Source of the DNA: Flavipsychrobacter sp.
GTDB lineage: Bacteria > Bacteroidota > Bacteroidia > Chitinophagales > Chitinophagaceae
Assembly: GCA_021155965.1 (NCBI GenBank)
Contig: JAJNBJ010000003.1
Coordinates: forward strand, 182,385-246,384
Direction of reading: 5' to 3'
DNA: 64,000 nucleotides
How positions within the stretch are numbered: position 1 is the stretch's first letter; each line of letters starts with the position of its first letter. The notes under the pieces were generated by a model, which did not search any database, was not told the DNA's origin, and saw nothing but the letters and a program-made list of their open reading frames with translations. Both the position numbers and the translations under genes were made by a program. Shown here one piece after another: positions 16,952-25,375 of this stretch.

Positions 16952-17581
16952 CTAATTAGGGCAATGAGCCGATATGACCGGGGTCACACCACAATACACT
17001 TTTCCTTTCTTTATCACTATCTCTCCTTTGTCGTGCATATGACGCATAGTACGTATCACTGTTTCTACGCGCAAACAAGTCATATTTGCTATCTGCTGGC
17101 GCGTAAGCTTCACTTTGCCGCAACACTGGCATATGTTGTGTTTTGTATCTTTTAAGTAATTAATGAGTGAGGAGATCCGTTCTTCGGGCTGACTATAAAG
17201 CAACTCCCTGAGCAGGAAAAATTTAAACCGAAGCCTTTGTGCAAGCAGCTTTGAAAAAGCCATATGTATCTCGGGATGTTCCTCGATCAATTGATGAAAT
17301 GTTGATTGGTGCAGCCTGATCAGTATTGAATCTTCGTCAGCAATGGCAGTTGCGGCATATGGTTCACCGTCAAACAGTGGTAATTCGCCAAAACTTTCTC
17401 CCGGCTCAATAACTGACTGCAAATACTCTTTTCCATCATTGTTGATATTTATCCATTTTACCCGTCCGCTGACAAGCTGATGATAGAAATTACAGCGGCC
17501 TCCTTCGAGGAATATTATTTCTCCCTGTGACACTTTTTTATATGTCCCGCCAAGAGCTAATAAAAGATCTATATCGATCAT
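16952..17581 (-). CDS. Crp/Fnr-family transcriptional regulator
   Basis: A 209-residue regulator with an N-terminal cyclic-nucleotide-binding fold (about 10-125, including PGESFGELPLFDGEPYAATAIA split across the phosphate-binding cassette region) and a C-terminal winged helix-turn-helix (about 155-200, LTRQQIANMTCLRVETVIRTM). A Cys cluster CQCC lies at 151-154 at the domain junction; the N-terminal Cys ligands of FNR are absent, so it is not a classical Fe-S FNR. Position between divergent nor and nos operons makes it the likely regulator of both, possibly NO-responsive like Dnr/Nnr. Two similar operator-like sites in this region support this. Confidence 0.88.
   Translation of the reverse strand: MIDIDLLLALGGTYKKVSQGEIIFLEGGRCNFYHQLVSGRVKWININNDGKEYLQSVIEPGESFGELPLFDGEPYAATAIADEDSILIRLHQSTFHQLIEEHPEIHMAFSKLLAQRLRFKFFLLRELLYSQPEERISSLINYLKDTKHNICQCCGKVKLTRQQIANMTCLRVETVIRTMRHMHDKGEIVIKKGKVYCGVTPVISAHCPN
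16973..16988 (-). promoter_or_regulatory. CRP/FNR-like operator before the nor operon
   Basis: Minus-strand TGTGACCCCGGTCATA, that is TGTGA-N6-TCATA, lies in the 3' end of the regulator gene about 53 bases before the start of the His-rich protein that opens the nor genes. The same two half-sites with the same spacing occur before the nos operon at 17772-17787. Confidence 0.5.
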
Positions 17582-17630
17582 AAAACATAAATTATATGCG
17601 CAATATAGAATCCCTCACTCTCAAGCGTTA

Positions 17631-17665
17631 TGACAGAGAACATGTCAGTATATGATTAAGATCAT
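17631..17665. promoter_or_regulatory. Two palindromes upstream of the crp/fnr gene
   Basis: TGACAGAGAACATGTCA (17631-17647) has perfect 5-base arms, and ATGATTAAGATCAT (17652-17665) is an FNR-like ATGAT-N4-ATCAT palindrome. Both lie 50-85 bases upstream of the regulator start in the divergent region, so autoregulation is plausible. Binding is inferred. Confidence 0.4.
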
Positions 17666-17771
17666 GCAGCCATTTTTTTGATCAATATTTTATTTATTTA
17701 ATTGATATTGAATTACTTACGAATTAATTATATTAATATAATAAAGAGAGATTTATTTACTTAAACCCCTT

Positions 17772-17787
17772 TGTGATTGGGGTCATA
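17772..17787 (+). promoter_or_regulatory. CRP/FNR-like operator before the nos operon
   Basis: TGTGATTGGGGTCATA (TGTGA-N6-TCATA) lies 60 bases before the start of the nos-operon cytochrome c gene, a position suited to class II activation around -41. It matches the site before the nor operon in both half-sites and spacing. Confidence 0.55.
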
Positions 17788-17847
17788 AATGTCTCCTGCC
17801 GCCGTATCTAATATTGCATTAACATTCTAACAAATAAAAAAACAAAT

Positions 17848-18330
17848 ATGAAAAGAGCACTTTTTTTAGCAACTATCTGGGCAATGATAGCATCATGCGG
17901 GAATGACAAACAAGAAGAAAATCCATATGTAATGCAGGGAGGATCTCCTGAAGCACAAGCTGCGGCCAATGAAAATCCGGCCTATGACCCCGAAAGAGGT
18001 GAGGGAAAATTCACTAACGTAGAAGTCAGCCCCAAATTAGATGCAGCAATGGCAGACAAGGGACAGAAAGTTTACGAGGTGAAATGTAATAGCTGCCATA
18101 AGCTGACTGACGAAAAGCTTGTTGGTCCGGGATGGAAGGGTGTGACCACCCGCCGCAAGCCAGAGTGGATCATGAATTTCGTTACAAATACCGATAAAAT
18201 GCTCGACAAAGATCCCGCAGCACAGGCACAACTGGAAATCTGCCTCGTAAGGATGCCTAACCAGAACCTGAGCGATGATGATGCAAGGTCATTATATGAG
18301 TTTATGAGAAAAAATGACGGAATAAAATAG
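17848..18330 (+). CDS. Monohaem cytochrome c lipoprotein of the nos operon
   Basis: A 160-residue lipoprotein with a short signal peptide and lipobox (IASC, lipid Cys17). After a low-complexity linker the C-terminal domain is a class I cytochrome c with CNSCH (Cys80, Cys83, His84) and a likely axial Met in VRMPNQNL. It is the first gene of the nos operon, 32 bases before nosZ, and is probably the electron donor to NosZ, a common arrangement in clade II nos clusters. Confidence 0.88.
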   Translation: MKRALFLATIWAMIASCGNDKQEENPYVMQGGSPEAQAAANENPAYDPERGEGKFTNVEVSPKLDAAMADKGQKVYEVKCNSCHKLTDEKLVGPGWKGVTTRRKPEWIMNFVTNTDKMLDKDPAAQAQLEICLVRMPNQNLSDDDARSLYEFMRKNDGIK

Positions 18331-18362
18331 TTGATTTCAAAAACACACAAAACAATATATAT

Positions 18363-20354
18363 ATGACATACACAAAGTATCTATCGGTAATAGGCGTAGT
18401 AGCGCTTGTTATTGGGGTAAATGCCTGCAAACCCAAAAACGCAGGCAATGCAGTAACCGGTGACGCAGCATCTAAAGCATATGTAGCGCCTGGTAAATAC
18501 GACGAATTTTACAACTTCCTCTCAGGCGGATTTAGTGGTCAAATGAGCGTTTATGGGTTGCCTAGTGGAAGACTGCTCAGGGTAATACCTGTTTTTTCTG
18601 TCGATCCGGAGAAAGGATATGGCTATAGCGAAGAAACAAAGCCGATGCTGAATACATCGCACGGTTTTGTACCCTGGGACGACCTGCATCACCCCGAACT
18701 GTCTCAAACAAATGGAGAGATAGATGGCAGATGGATATTTGGCAACGCCAACAATACACCCCGCGTCGCCAGGATCGATCTGACAACATTCAGAACCGCA
18801 GAGATCATTGAATTACCTAACAGTGGCGGTAACCATAGCTCTCCGTTTATTACTGAAAATACGGAATATGTAGTAGCAGGAACACGCTTTAGTGTGCCAC
18901 CGGATCATGCAAATGGCGACATACCTATTAATACCTACAAACAAAATTTCAAAGGGCACATAAGCTTTATCAGTGTAGGCAAAGAGGATGGCAAAATGGA
19001 TATTGCGTTCCAGATCGAATGCCCCGGTGTGAATTTCGACTTATCTCATGCCGGTAAAGCAAAATCGCATGGATGGTTTTTCTTTAGTTGCTACAATACA
19101 GAACAGGCAAATACCCTACTGGAAGTAAATGCTTCACAGCGCGACAAAGATTTTATTATGGCTGTTAACTGGAAAAAAGCAGAAGAGTATCTCAAAGCAG
19201 GCCAGGGTAAAAAACAAAAAGTAAGGTATGCTCACAATTGGTACAGTGATAAAACCCATACAGCAATATCCGAAATAAAAACTGAAGTAACCGTGCTTGA
19301 TGCAAAAACATTGAAAGACATTTGCTACTTTATTCCTTGCCCCAAATCTCCGCACGGATGTGACGTGGACCCAACCGGTGAATATATAGTTGGTAGTGGT
19401 AAACTGGCTGCCTTGATACCGGTATTTAGTTTCGATAAAATACAGAAAGCAATTGCTGACAAAGCATTTGAAGGGGATTATGAAGGAATACCTGTAATTA
19501 AGTATGATGCAGCTATATATGGAGAAGTAAAAAAACCCGGGCTTGGGCCTTTGCACACCGAGTTTGACGGAAAAGGGAATGCTTATACATCAATGTTTGT
19601 ATCCAGTGAAGTTGTTAAATGGAATATCAAAGACTTAAAGGTTCTTGACAGAGCTGCAACATTCTATTCTGTTGGTCATCTTTGTGTACCCGGAGGCGAT
19701 AGCCGCAAGCCAAACGCAAAATATGTGATCGCATATGACAAAATAACAAAAGACCGTTACCTGCCTACCGGCCCCGAACTGTCACAAAGCGCCCAACTGT
19801 ATGATATCAGCGGCGATAAAATGCAATTGATACTGGACTTCCCTACTATTGGCGAGCCACACTATGCACAGGCCGTAGCTGCAGATGTGATCAAAAACCG
19901 TTCTGTGAAGTTCTTCAAGATAGATGAAAATGCGCACCCGTATGTTTCGAAAGGCGAAGGCACAACGAAAGTAGTACGTGAGGGCAAGACTGTGCATGTG
20001 TACGCTACTGCTATACGCTCGCACTTTGCGCCTGACAATATAGAAGGTATCAAAATGGGAGATGAAGTGTATTTCCACATAACTAACCTGGAACAGGATT
20101 GGGACGTGCCGCATGGATTTGCCATTAAAGGGGCTGCTAACGCTGAGCTGCTGATAATGCCGGGCGAAACAACCACTCTTAAATGGGTGCCTGATCGTGT
20201 TGGCATCTTCCCAATGTACTGTACTGACTTCTGTAGCGCACTGCACCAGGAAATGTCAGGTTATGTGCGGGTATCACCGGCTGGCAGCAACGTGCCTCTG
20301 ACTTACAGCACAGGAAAAAATCTGCCGGCAGCTGATGCAGGTGGAACTAAATAG
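18363..20354 (+). CDS. nosZ: Nitrous-oxide reductase, clade II type
   Basis: Periplasmic copper enzyme that reduces N2O to N2. The 663-residue protein has an N-terminal Sec-type lipoprotein signal (GVNAC, Cys22) and no twin-arginine motif, which places it with clade II (atypical) NosZ. The seven-bladed propeller carries CuZ histidines such as DDLHHPE, GGNHSS, DLSHAGK, PHGCDVDP and GPLHTEF. The C-terminal cupredoxin domain has the CuA motif CTDFCSALHQEM (Cys620, Cys624, His628, Met631). It is followed by a hairpin and then the accessory genes nosL, D, F and Y. Confidence 0.97.
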   Translation: MTYTKYLSVIGVVALVIGVNACKPKNAGNAVTGDAASKAYVAPGKYDEFYNFLSGGFSGQMSVYGLPSGRLLRVIPVFSVDPEKGYGYSEETKPMLNTSHGFVPWDDLHHPELSQTNGEIDGRWIFGNANNTPRVARIDLTTFRTAEIIELPNSGGNHSSPFITENTEYVVAGTRFSVPPDHANGDIPINTYKQNFKGHISFISVGKEDGKMDIAFQIECPGVNFDLSHAGKAKSHGWFFFSCYNTEQANTLLEVNASQRDKDFIMAVNWKKAEEYLKAGQGKKQKVRYAHNWYSDKTHTAISEIKTEVTVLDAKTLKDICYFIPCPKSPHGCDVDPTGEYIVGSGKLAALIPVFSFDKIQKAIADKAFEGDYEGIPVIKYDAAIYGEVKKPGLGPLHTEFDGKGNAYTSMFVSSEVVKWNIKDLKVLDRAATFYSVGHLCVPGGDSRKPNAKYVIAYDKITKDRYLPTGPELSQSAQLYDISGDKMQLILDFPTIGEPHYAQAVAADVIKNRSVKFFKIDENAHPYVSKGEGTTKVVREGKTVHVYATAIRSHFAPDNIEGIKMGDEVYFHITNLEQDWDVPHGFAIKGAANAELLIMPGETTTLKWVPDRVGIFPMYCTDFCSALHQEMSGYVRVSPAGSNVPLTYSTGKNLPAADAGGTK

Positions 20355-20372
20355 GTGGTTATAGTTTAATGG

Positions 20373-20416
20373 TCCGGCCTACCCCCGGTATTGTGTGGAG
20401 AAAAAGGTAGGCCGGA
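20373..20416 (+). promoter_or_regulatory. Intercistronic hairpin between nosZ and nosL
   Basis: An 11-base perfect inverted repeat (TCCGGCCTACC and GGTAGGCCGGA) with a 22-base loop lies in the 96-base gap after nosZ. The following sequence is only weakly T-rich, so it may act as a partial terminator or as an RNA stabiliser giving more NosZ than accessory proteins. Confidence 0.5.
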
Positions 20417-20450
20417 TCTTAATTAGATAGAGTAACAAAAGAAAACTGCT

Positions 20451-21458
20451 ATGAAAGACAACAGATTAAGCATACCAACGAGAATAGTACTTTGGATATG
20501 TGCATTGAGCCTTATTGGTGTTTTATACTTTCCTATGTGGCGAATTGACCTGGATGCGCCACAATATCCGGAAGGCTTAAGCCTGAAAATACATGCAACT
20601 GATATCAAGGGCGATGTAGAGATCATTAATGGGTTGAACCATTATATAGGCATGAAAACGCTGCACAAAGAAGATTTTCCGGAATTTAAAATTCTGCCGT
20701 ATTGCATCATCTTTTTCGTAGCACTATTCATTATCTCCGGTTTTATTAACCGCAGAAAGATGTTATACCTTTGTTTACTACTCTTTGTATTATTCGGAAT
20801 TGTTGCCATGATCGATTTCTGGAGGTGGGAATATAACTACGGGCACGATCTTGATCCAAATGCAGCAATAGTGGTACCCGGCATGGCGTACCAGCCACCT
20901 CTGATCGGTTTTAAGCAGCTGCTTAATTTTGGTGCATATTCCATTCCGGATATAGGTGGATGGATATTCGTGGGTTGCGGCGCTTTGATACTGGGGGTGT
21001 CTGTATGGGAATGGAGAAGATCTGTTAAGTTTAAAAAGACGACAATAACAGTGGCTTTAGGCATCATGCTATCAACCGGGCTAAATAGTTGCAGTTCCGG
21101 CCCGGACCCCATAAAAGTTGGAAAAGACAACTGTGCTTATTGTAAAATGACAATAGCAGACGTACGGTTTGGATCTGAATTGATCACACGCCAGGGGCGT
21201 ATATATAAGTTTGACGACATCAGATGCATGACCGACTTCCTGAAGTTACATCCGGAAGTAAAGGAACAGTCTGCAATATACTTTACAGATTATTGCGGTG
21301 TGCATGCGCTCATTCCATCAGGCAATAGTATTCTTTTAAGCAGCAATGAGCTAAGAGCGCCCATGCAGGGCAATCTGATTGCATTCAGTAATTTAGATAG
21401 CCTTGATATGGCAATGGACGCATACGGTGGTAAAAAAACAAGTTGGGTTTTACAATGA
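20451..21458 (+). CDS. nosL: Membrane protein fused to NosL copper chaperone
   Basis: A 335-residue protein with two parts. Residues 1-200 contain about four membrane segments and a periplasmic loop of unknown role. Residues 215-335 are NosL, the copper chaperone for the CuZ site, with DNCAYCKMTI (Cys228, Cys231) and FDDIRCM. Between them the stretch KFKKTTITVALGIMLSTG followed by LNSC looks like a complete lipoprotein signal peptide with lipobox, but the codon where its start would be is GTT. This suggests a fusion of two once separate genes. The stop overlaps the nosD start (ATGA). Confidence 0.85.
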   Translation: MKDNRLSIPTRIVLWICALSLIGVLYFPMWRIDLDAPQYPEGLSLKIHATDIKGDVEIINGLNHYIGMKTLHKEDFPEFKILPYCIIFFVALFIISGFINRRKMLYLCLLLFVLFGIVAMIDFWRWEYNYGHDLDPNAAIVVPGMAYQPPLIGFKQLLNFGAYSIPDIGGWIFVGCGALILGVSVWEWRRSVKFKKTTITVALGIMLSTGLNSCSSGPDPIKVGKDNCAYCKMTIADVRFGSELITRQGRIYKFDDIRCMTDFLKLHPEVKEQSAIYFTDYCGVHALIPSGNSILLSSNELRAPMQGNLIAFSNLDSLDMAMDAYGGKKTSWVLQ

Positions 21459-22696
21459 TCATGCGCTTCACTATACTTTATTCGTTCTGTATCTGCTTCG
21501 TCGGTAATGCGGGGGGCAAGATTTTACAAGTTGGCAGATCGCACGCCTTTAAGAGTATTACGGCAGCTCTAACGGCAGCAAAAAGTAACGACACAATATA
21601 TGTGGAAGCAGGGGTTTACCGGGAGCACAACATTATTATTTCAAAACCGGTTGTGCTTATTGGCAAAGGGATGCCGGTGCTCGATGGTGAACGCAAATAT
21701 GAGAACATATCCATAAAGGCTGACGGTGTTGTAATAGACGGGTTTAAAGTAATTAACTCAGGCATATCCAGCATAGTGGATTACGGCGGCATTAAAATAT
21801 ACAACCGCCGTAATGTTGTGATAGTGAACAACGTGATCCTGGATTGCTTTTTTGGCATTTACACACAATATGGCATCAACTGCGTCATAAAGAATAATAC
21901 GCTTTCTGCCCACCAGGTGCAGGAACAGCACAGTGGCAATGGTATTCATTGCTGGAAAAGTGACAGTATGCAGATCATTGGCAACAAAGTATCGGGACAT
22001 AGAGATGGTATATATTTTGAGTTCGTGACAAATTCTCTTATCCGGAAAAATAGCTCTATAAAAAACCTTCGTTACGGGCTCCATTTCATGTTCTCGAACA
22101 ACGATACTTATTCAGAAAATATTTTCGAAAACAATGGTGCCGGCGTAGCCGTAATGTTCTCCAATCATGTACGTATGTTTCGCAATTATTTTAGCAAAAA
22201 CTGGGGCGATGCAGCATATGGTATCTTGCTGAAAGAAATTTCAGACAGTCATATTGAAGGCAATAGGTTCGAGTTCAATACAAGTGGCATATATATGGAA
22301 GGCGCCAGCAGGATAGAGGTGTATAAAAATTCATTCAAGGAAAACGGTTGGGCCTTGAAAATACAGGCCAGTTGCATGGACATAACGCTCCGAAACAATA
22401 ACTTTATTGGCAACACCTTCGATGTTGGCACAAATGGCTCATTAGTGTTAAATAAATTCGAGAACAATTATTGGGATAAATATGAAGGCTACGATCTCAA
22501 CAAGGATAAGATAGGGGATATACCATACAGGCCAGTAAGTATGTATAGTATGGTAATAGAGAAAAATCCACCGGCAATGATGTTGTTTCATAGCCTGATC
22601 ACTACCCTGCTCGACAAGTCTGAAAAAGTAATACCAAGCCTTACCCCTGCCGATCTTGTTGACAAACACCCTTTAATGAAAGCCCTGTCTCTATGA
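21455..22696 (+). CDS. nosD: NosD, periplasmic nitrous-oxide reductase maturation protein
   Basis: A 413-residue exported protein made of right-handed parallel beta-helix (PbH1/CASH) repeats, needed for CuZ assembly. Repeats are visible as short strands with Asn/Gly turns such as GIKIYNRRNVVIVNN, NGIHCWKSD and SGIYMEGASRIEVYKN. The signal peptide (FTILYSFCICFVGNAGG region) lies at the N-terminus. The ATG at 21455 overlaps the nosL stop, while a TTG further upstream is unlikely; the ATG at 21461 is another option. It overlaps nosF by four bases. Confidence 0.92.
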   Translation: MIMRFTILYSFCICFVGNAGGKILQVGRSHAFKSITAALTAAKSNDTIYVEAGVYREHNIIISKPVVLIGKGMPVLDGERKYENISIKADGVVIDGFKVINSGISSIVDYGGIKIYNRRNVVIVNNVILDCFFGIYTQYGINCVIKNNTLSAHQVQEQHSGNGIHCWKSDSMQIIGNKVSGHRDGIYFEFVTNSLIRKNSSIKNLRYGLHFMFSNNDTYSENIFENNGAGVAVMFSNHVRMFRNYFSKNWGDAAYGILLKEISDSHIEGNRFEFNTSGIYMEGASRIEVYKNSFKENGWALKIQASCMDITLRNNNFIGNTFDVGTNGSLVLNKFENNYWDKYEGYDLNKDKIGDIPYRPVSMYSMVIEKNPPAMMLFHSLITTLLDKSEKVIPSLTPADLVDKHPLMKALSL

Positions 22697-23397
22697 TAGA
22701 AGTAACAAATATTACCAAAAAATTCGGCAAGCTGCAAGTGCTTAAAGGCATTTCAGCAAAATGCGAAGCCGCACAATGTATTGCCCTGATCGGGCCAAAT
22801 GGCTGCGGAAAAACAACCTTGATAAAAAACATACTAGGAATGGTGGTGCCGGATTCAGGCACGATTACCGTATTAGGAACAGATATATCCAGAGGATGGA
22901 AATACAGGTCTGCCATAGGATATATGCCGCAAATTGGCAAATATCCTGAGAATATGAAGATAGGCCAGGTGATAGAGATGCTTATGGATATACGCCGGAT
23001 GGAGCAAAAGACCGATGAAGATCTCATTAATGCTTTTGCATTACCCCAGCTATACCATAAAAGAATGGGCACACTGTCGGGCGGCACAATGCAGAAAGTA
23101 AGCGCAGCTATAGCTTTTCTTTTTAAACCACAAATACTGATACTGGATGAACCCACTGCCGGCCTTGACCCTGTTGCTTCTGAAATACTAAAAGAAAAGA
23201 TCATTACTGAAAAAGAGAATGGAAAGCTGTTTATCATAACGTCACATATACTTAGTGAGCTTGATGAATTAGTATCTCGCGTCATCTATATGCATGATGG
23301 CAATATCTTGTTCAATAATACAATTGAGGCGCTTAAGGCCGATACAGGGGAAACAAAATTATCGCGTGCGATAGCACATTTTATGTCGAAGAATTAA
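22693..23397 (+). CDS. nosF: NosF, ABC transporter ATP-binding protein
   Basis: A 234-residue ABC ATPase that acts with NosY and NosD in copper-sulfur cluster assembly of NosZ. The Walker A motif is GPNGCGKTT, the signature is LSGGTMQK, Walker B is ILILDEPTAGLD, and the switch His is in TSHILSE. It starts within the nosD stop (ATGA) and is followed after one base by nosY. Confidence 0.95.
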   Translation: MIEVTNITKKFGKLQVLKGISAKCEAAQCIALIGPNGCGKTTLIKNILGMVVPDSGTITVLGTDISRGWKYRSAIGYMPQIGKYPENMKIGQVIEMLMDIRRMEQKTDEDLINAFALPQLYHKRMGTLSGGTMQKVSAAIAFLFKPQILILDEPTAGLDPVASEILKEKIITEKENGKLFIITSHILSELDELVSRVIYMHDGNILFNNTIEALKADTGETKLSRAIAHFMSKN

Positions 23398-23398
23398 C

Positions 23399-24166
23399 AT
23401 GGGAAAGATCATTAAATATATATTGCTGGATATAATCAAGAACAAGATAGTTATAGCATACACTATATTCCTACTTGCAATTACATTAAGCGTATTTAGC
23501 CTTGAGGATAATTCTCAGAAAGGCATGCTCACATTGCTGAACCTCGTATTGTTCATTGTTCCATTGGTAAGCATAATCTTCTCTACGATCTATATTTACA
23601 ATAGCTCAGAGTATATTGAACTGCTGATAAGTCAGCCTATACAGAGAAAAAGCATCTGGCTAAGTATTTTCGTAGGGTTGTCAAGCGCATTAACACTGGC
23701 ATTCCTTCTAGGCGTCGGTTTGCCACTACTGCTGTTCGAGCAATCTGCAGTAAGCTTCATGATGACAGCAATGGGCGTATTTATTTCCATAATTTTTGTG
23801 GTTCTGGCTATGCTCGCCTCTGTAACTACCCGGGATAAAGCAAAAGGAATCGGCATAACAATATTATTGTGGATATACTTCTCTCTGCTGTTCGACGGGC
23901 TGATACTATTCCTTTTATTCCAGTTTGCTGATTATCCGTTAGAAAAACCAATGGTAGGTGTAAGTATGCTTAACCCCCTGGACCTGGGCAGGATACTTAT
24001 CTTGCTGAAAATGGACATATCAGCCCTTATGGGGTACACCGGCGCAATATTTAAAGACTTCTTTGGCACTAAAACAGGAATGGCATTATCTGTTACAGTA
24101 ATGTTCTTGTGGGTTTTGTTGCCATTGCTATATTCTTTAAGGAAGTTTAAGCATAAAGATTTATAA
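23399..24166 (+). CDS. nosY: NosY, ABC transporter permease
   Basis: A 255-residue membrane protein with six hydrophobic segments, of the ABC-2 permease type, starting MGKIIKYILLDIIKNK and ending in a short basic tail. It pairs with NosF and would move a sulfur species or otherwise energise CuZ maturation. It is the last accessory gene before a truncated haemoglobin gene. Confidence 0.9.
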   Translation: MGKIIKYILLDIIKNKIVIAYTIFLLAITLSVFSLEDNSQKGMLTLLNLVLFIVPLVSIIFSTIYIYNSSEYIELLISQPIQRKSIWLSIFVGLSSALTLAFLLGVGLPLLLFEQSAVSFMMTAMGVFISIIFVVLAMLASVTTRDKAKGIGITILLWIYFSLLFDGLILFLLFQFADYPLEKPMVGVSMLNPLDLGRILILLKMDISALMGYTGAIFKDFFGTKTGMALSVTVMFLWVLLPLLYSLRKFKHKDL

Positions 24167-24197
24167 TGATCAATCAATAGTGCTAAAATGAGATCAT

Positions 24198-24557
24198 ATG
24201 AAAACTGATATTTTGGGGCGGAACGAACTGGAAGTTCTGGTTAACCATTTTTATGATAAAGTAAAGGCTGATCCCGAGATCGGTTACTTATTCGCACACG
24301 TAAATTGGGAGCGCCATCTCCCCGTTATGTACAATTTTTGGGAAAACACCCTATTCTTCAATGGCGGATATACAGGTAATCCTTTAAAGTCTCACCAGGC
24401 ATTGCATAAGAAAAGCCCTTTGAGTCATGCTCATTTTCAGAGATGGCAGGAATTGTTTATTGCTACAGTTGAAGAACTATATGAGGGCGAAAAAGCCGAG
24501 CTCGCCAAACAGCGCGCATTAAGCATTTCAACTGTAATGCAAATAAAAATTCTGTGA
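24198..24557 (+). CDS. Group III truncated haemoglobin
   Basis: A 119-residue trHbIII (Ctb type). The proximal haem ligand is in SHAHFQRW (His79) and the N-terminal LEVLVNHFYDKVKADPEIGYLF and NFWENTLFF are family marks. Group III globins are linked to NO and oxygen chemistry. It sits 31 bases behind nosY and before a strong terminator, so it is probably the last gene of the nos operon and may protect against NO or handle it. Confidence 0.92.
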   Translation: MKTDILGRNELEVLVNHFYDKVKADPEIGYLFAHVNWERHLPVMYNFWENTLFFNGGYTGNPLKSHQALHKKSPLSHAHFQRWQELFIATVEELYEGEKAELAKQRALSISTVMQIKIL

Positions 24558-24575
24558 TCTTACAATAAGGTATCA

Positions 24576-24613
24576 AATAAGAAAGGCTGCAGTTTCCTGC
24601 AGCCTTTCTTATT
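24576..24613. terminator. Bidirectional terminator after the nos operon
   Basis: A perfect 17-base stem (24576-24592 with 24597-24613, core GAAAGGCTGCAG) with a 4-base loop and A/T-rich ends lies between the haemoglobin gene and the convergent fasciclin gene, so it can terminate both. Confidence 0.85.
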
Positions 24614-24626
24614 GCCTTCTGAATAT

Positions 24627-25205
24627 TTATTTCGAAGGTGGGAGCAACACGCCATCTATTACGTGGATCACACCATTCGATGCCGGCACCGACGCAACAA
24701 TAGTTGCGGTACCATTCACCATTATTTTTCCATCTTTTTTACTGATCGTAATATTACTGCCACTAACCTGCCCCAATGATTGCCCGTCCTGGAGCTGATC
24801 GGCATTATAAACTCCAACAGACACGTGGTACTGAAGTATATCAGCAAGAGCCTCCTTCTTCTCCGGCTTCAGGAGGCCATCAACAGTACCGGCCGGAAGT
24901 TTATCGAACGCCGCATTCGTAGGCGCAAATACTGTGAATGGACCGGCATTACTCAGGGCATCAACAAGTTCTGCAGCCTTTACAGCCGTAACCAGCGTAG
25001 TATGGTCCTTACTGCCCGCAGCCACCTGTACAACATTTTTTTGTGAAGCGTCATCCTGCACTCCCGACTGCCCGGTTGGCGATGGCGCTGTTTGGTCAGT
25101 TGTGTTGGCATTTGCTGCTTCGCTATTACTGTTGGTATTGTTATCGCCACATGATGCCAGAAGCAAACCCATGAGTACGACAGAAACTAATGAGATCTTT
25201 TTCAT
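24627..25205 (-). CDS. Fasciclin-domain lipoprotein
   Basis: A 192-residue lipoprotein (LLASC, Cys19) with an Asn/Thr/Pro-rich linker (20-50) and one FAS1 domain (about 60-190). FAS1 marks are GPFTVFAPTNAAFDKLP, ILQYHV and the C-terminal GVIHVIDGVLLPP. Such proteins are usually adhesive or stress-related surface proteins. It lies between the nos operon and ric on the opposite strand, sharing an upstream region with ric. Confidence 0.92.
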   Translation of the reverse strand: MKKISLVSVVLMGLLLASCGDNNTNSNSEAANANTTDQTAPSPTGQSGVQDDASQKNVVQVAAGSKDHTTLVTAVKAAELVDALSNAGPFTVFAPTNAAFDKLPAGTVDGLLKPEKKEALADILQYHVSVGVYNADQLQDGQSLGQVSGSNITISKKDGKIMVNGTATIVASVPASNGVIHVIDGVLLPPSK

Positions 25206-25375
25206 ATTTCTATTATTAAGTTAATGAATGAGTAAAAGTATAAACTGCATACAACGCATTTTATGTTTGAGGTCATGCCCAAAAATGATTTATGTCAAGT
25301 TTTCGGCATTTATGACTACAGCCATATTCCGGCAACAGAGGCTGCGTTTACTTTGCATAATAAAACAGGGACTAT

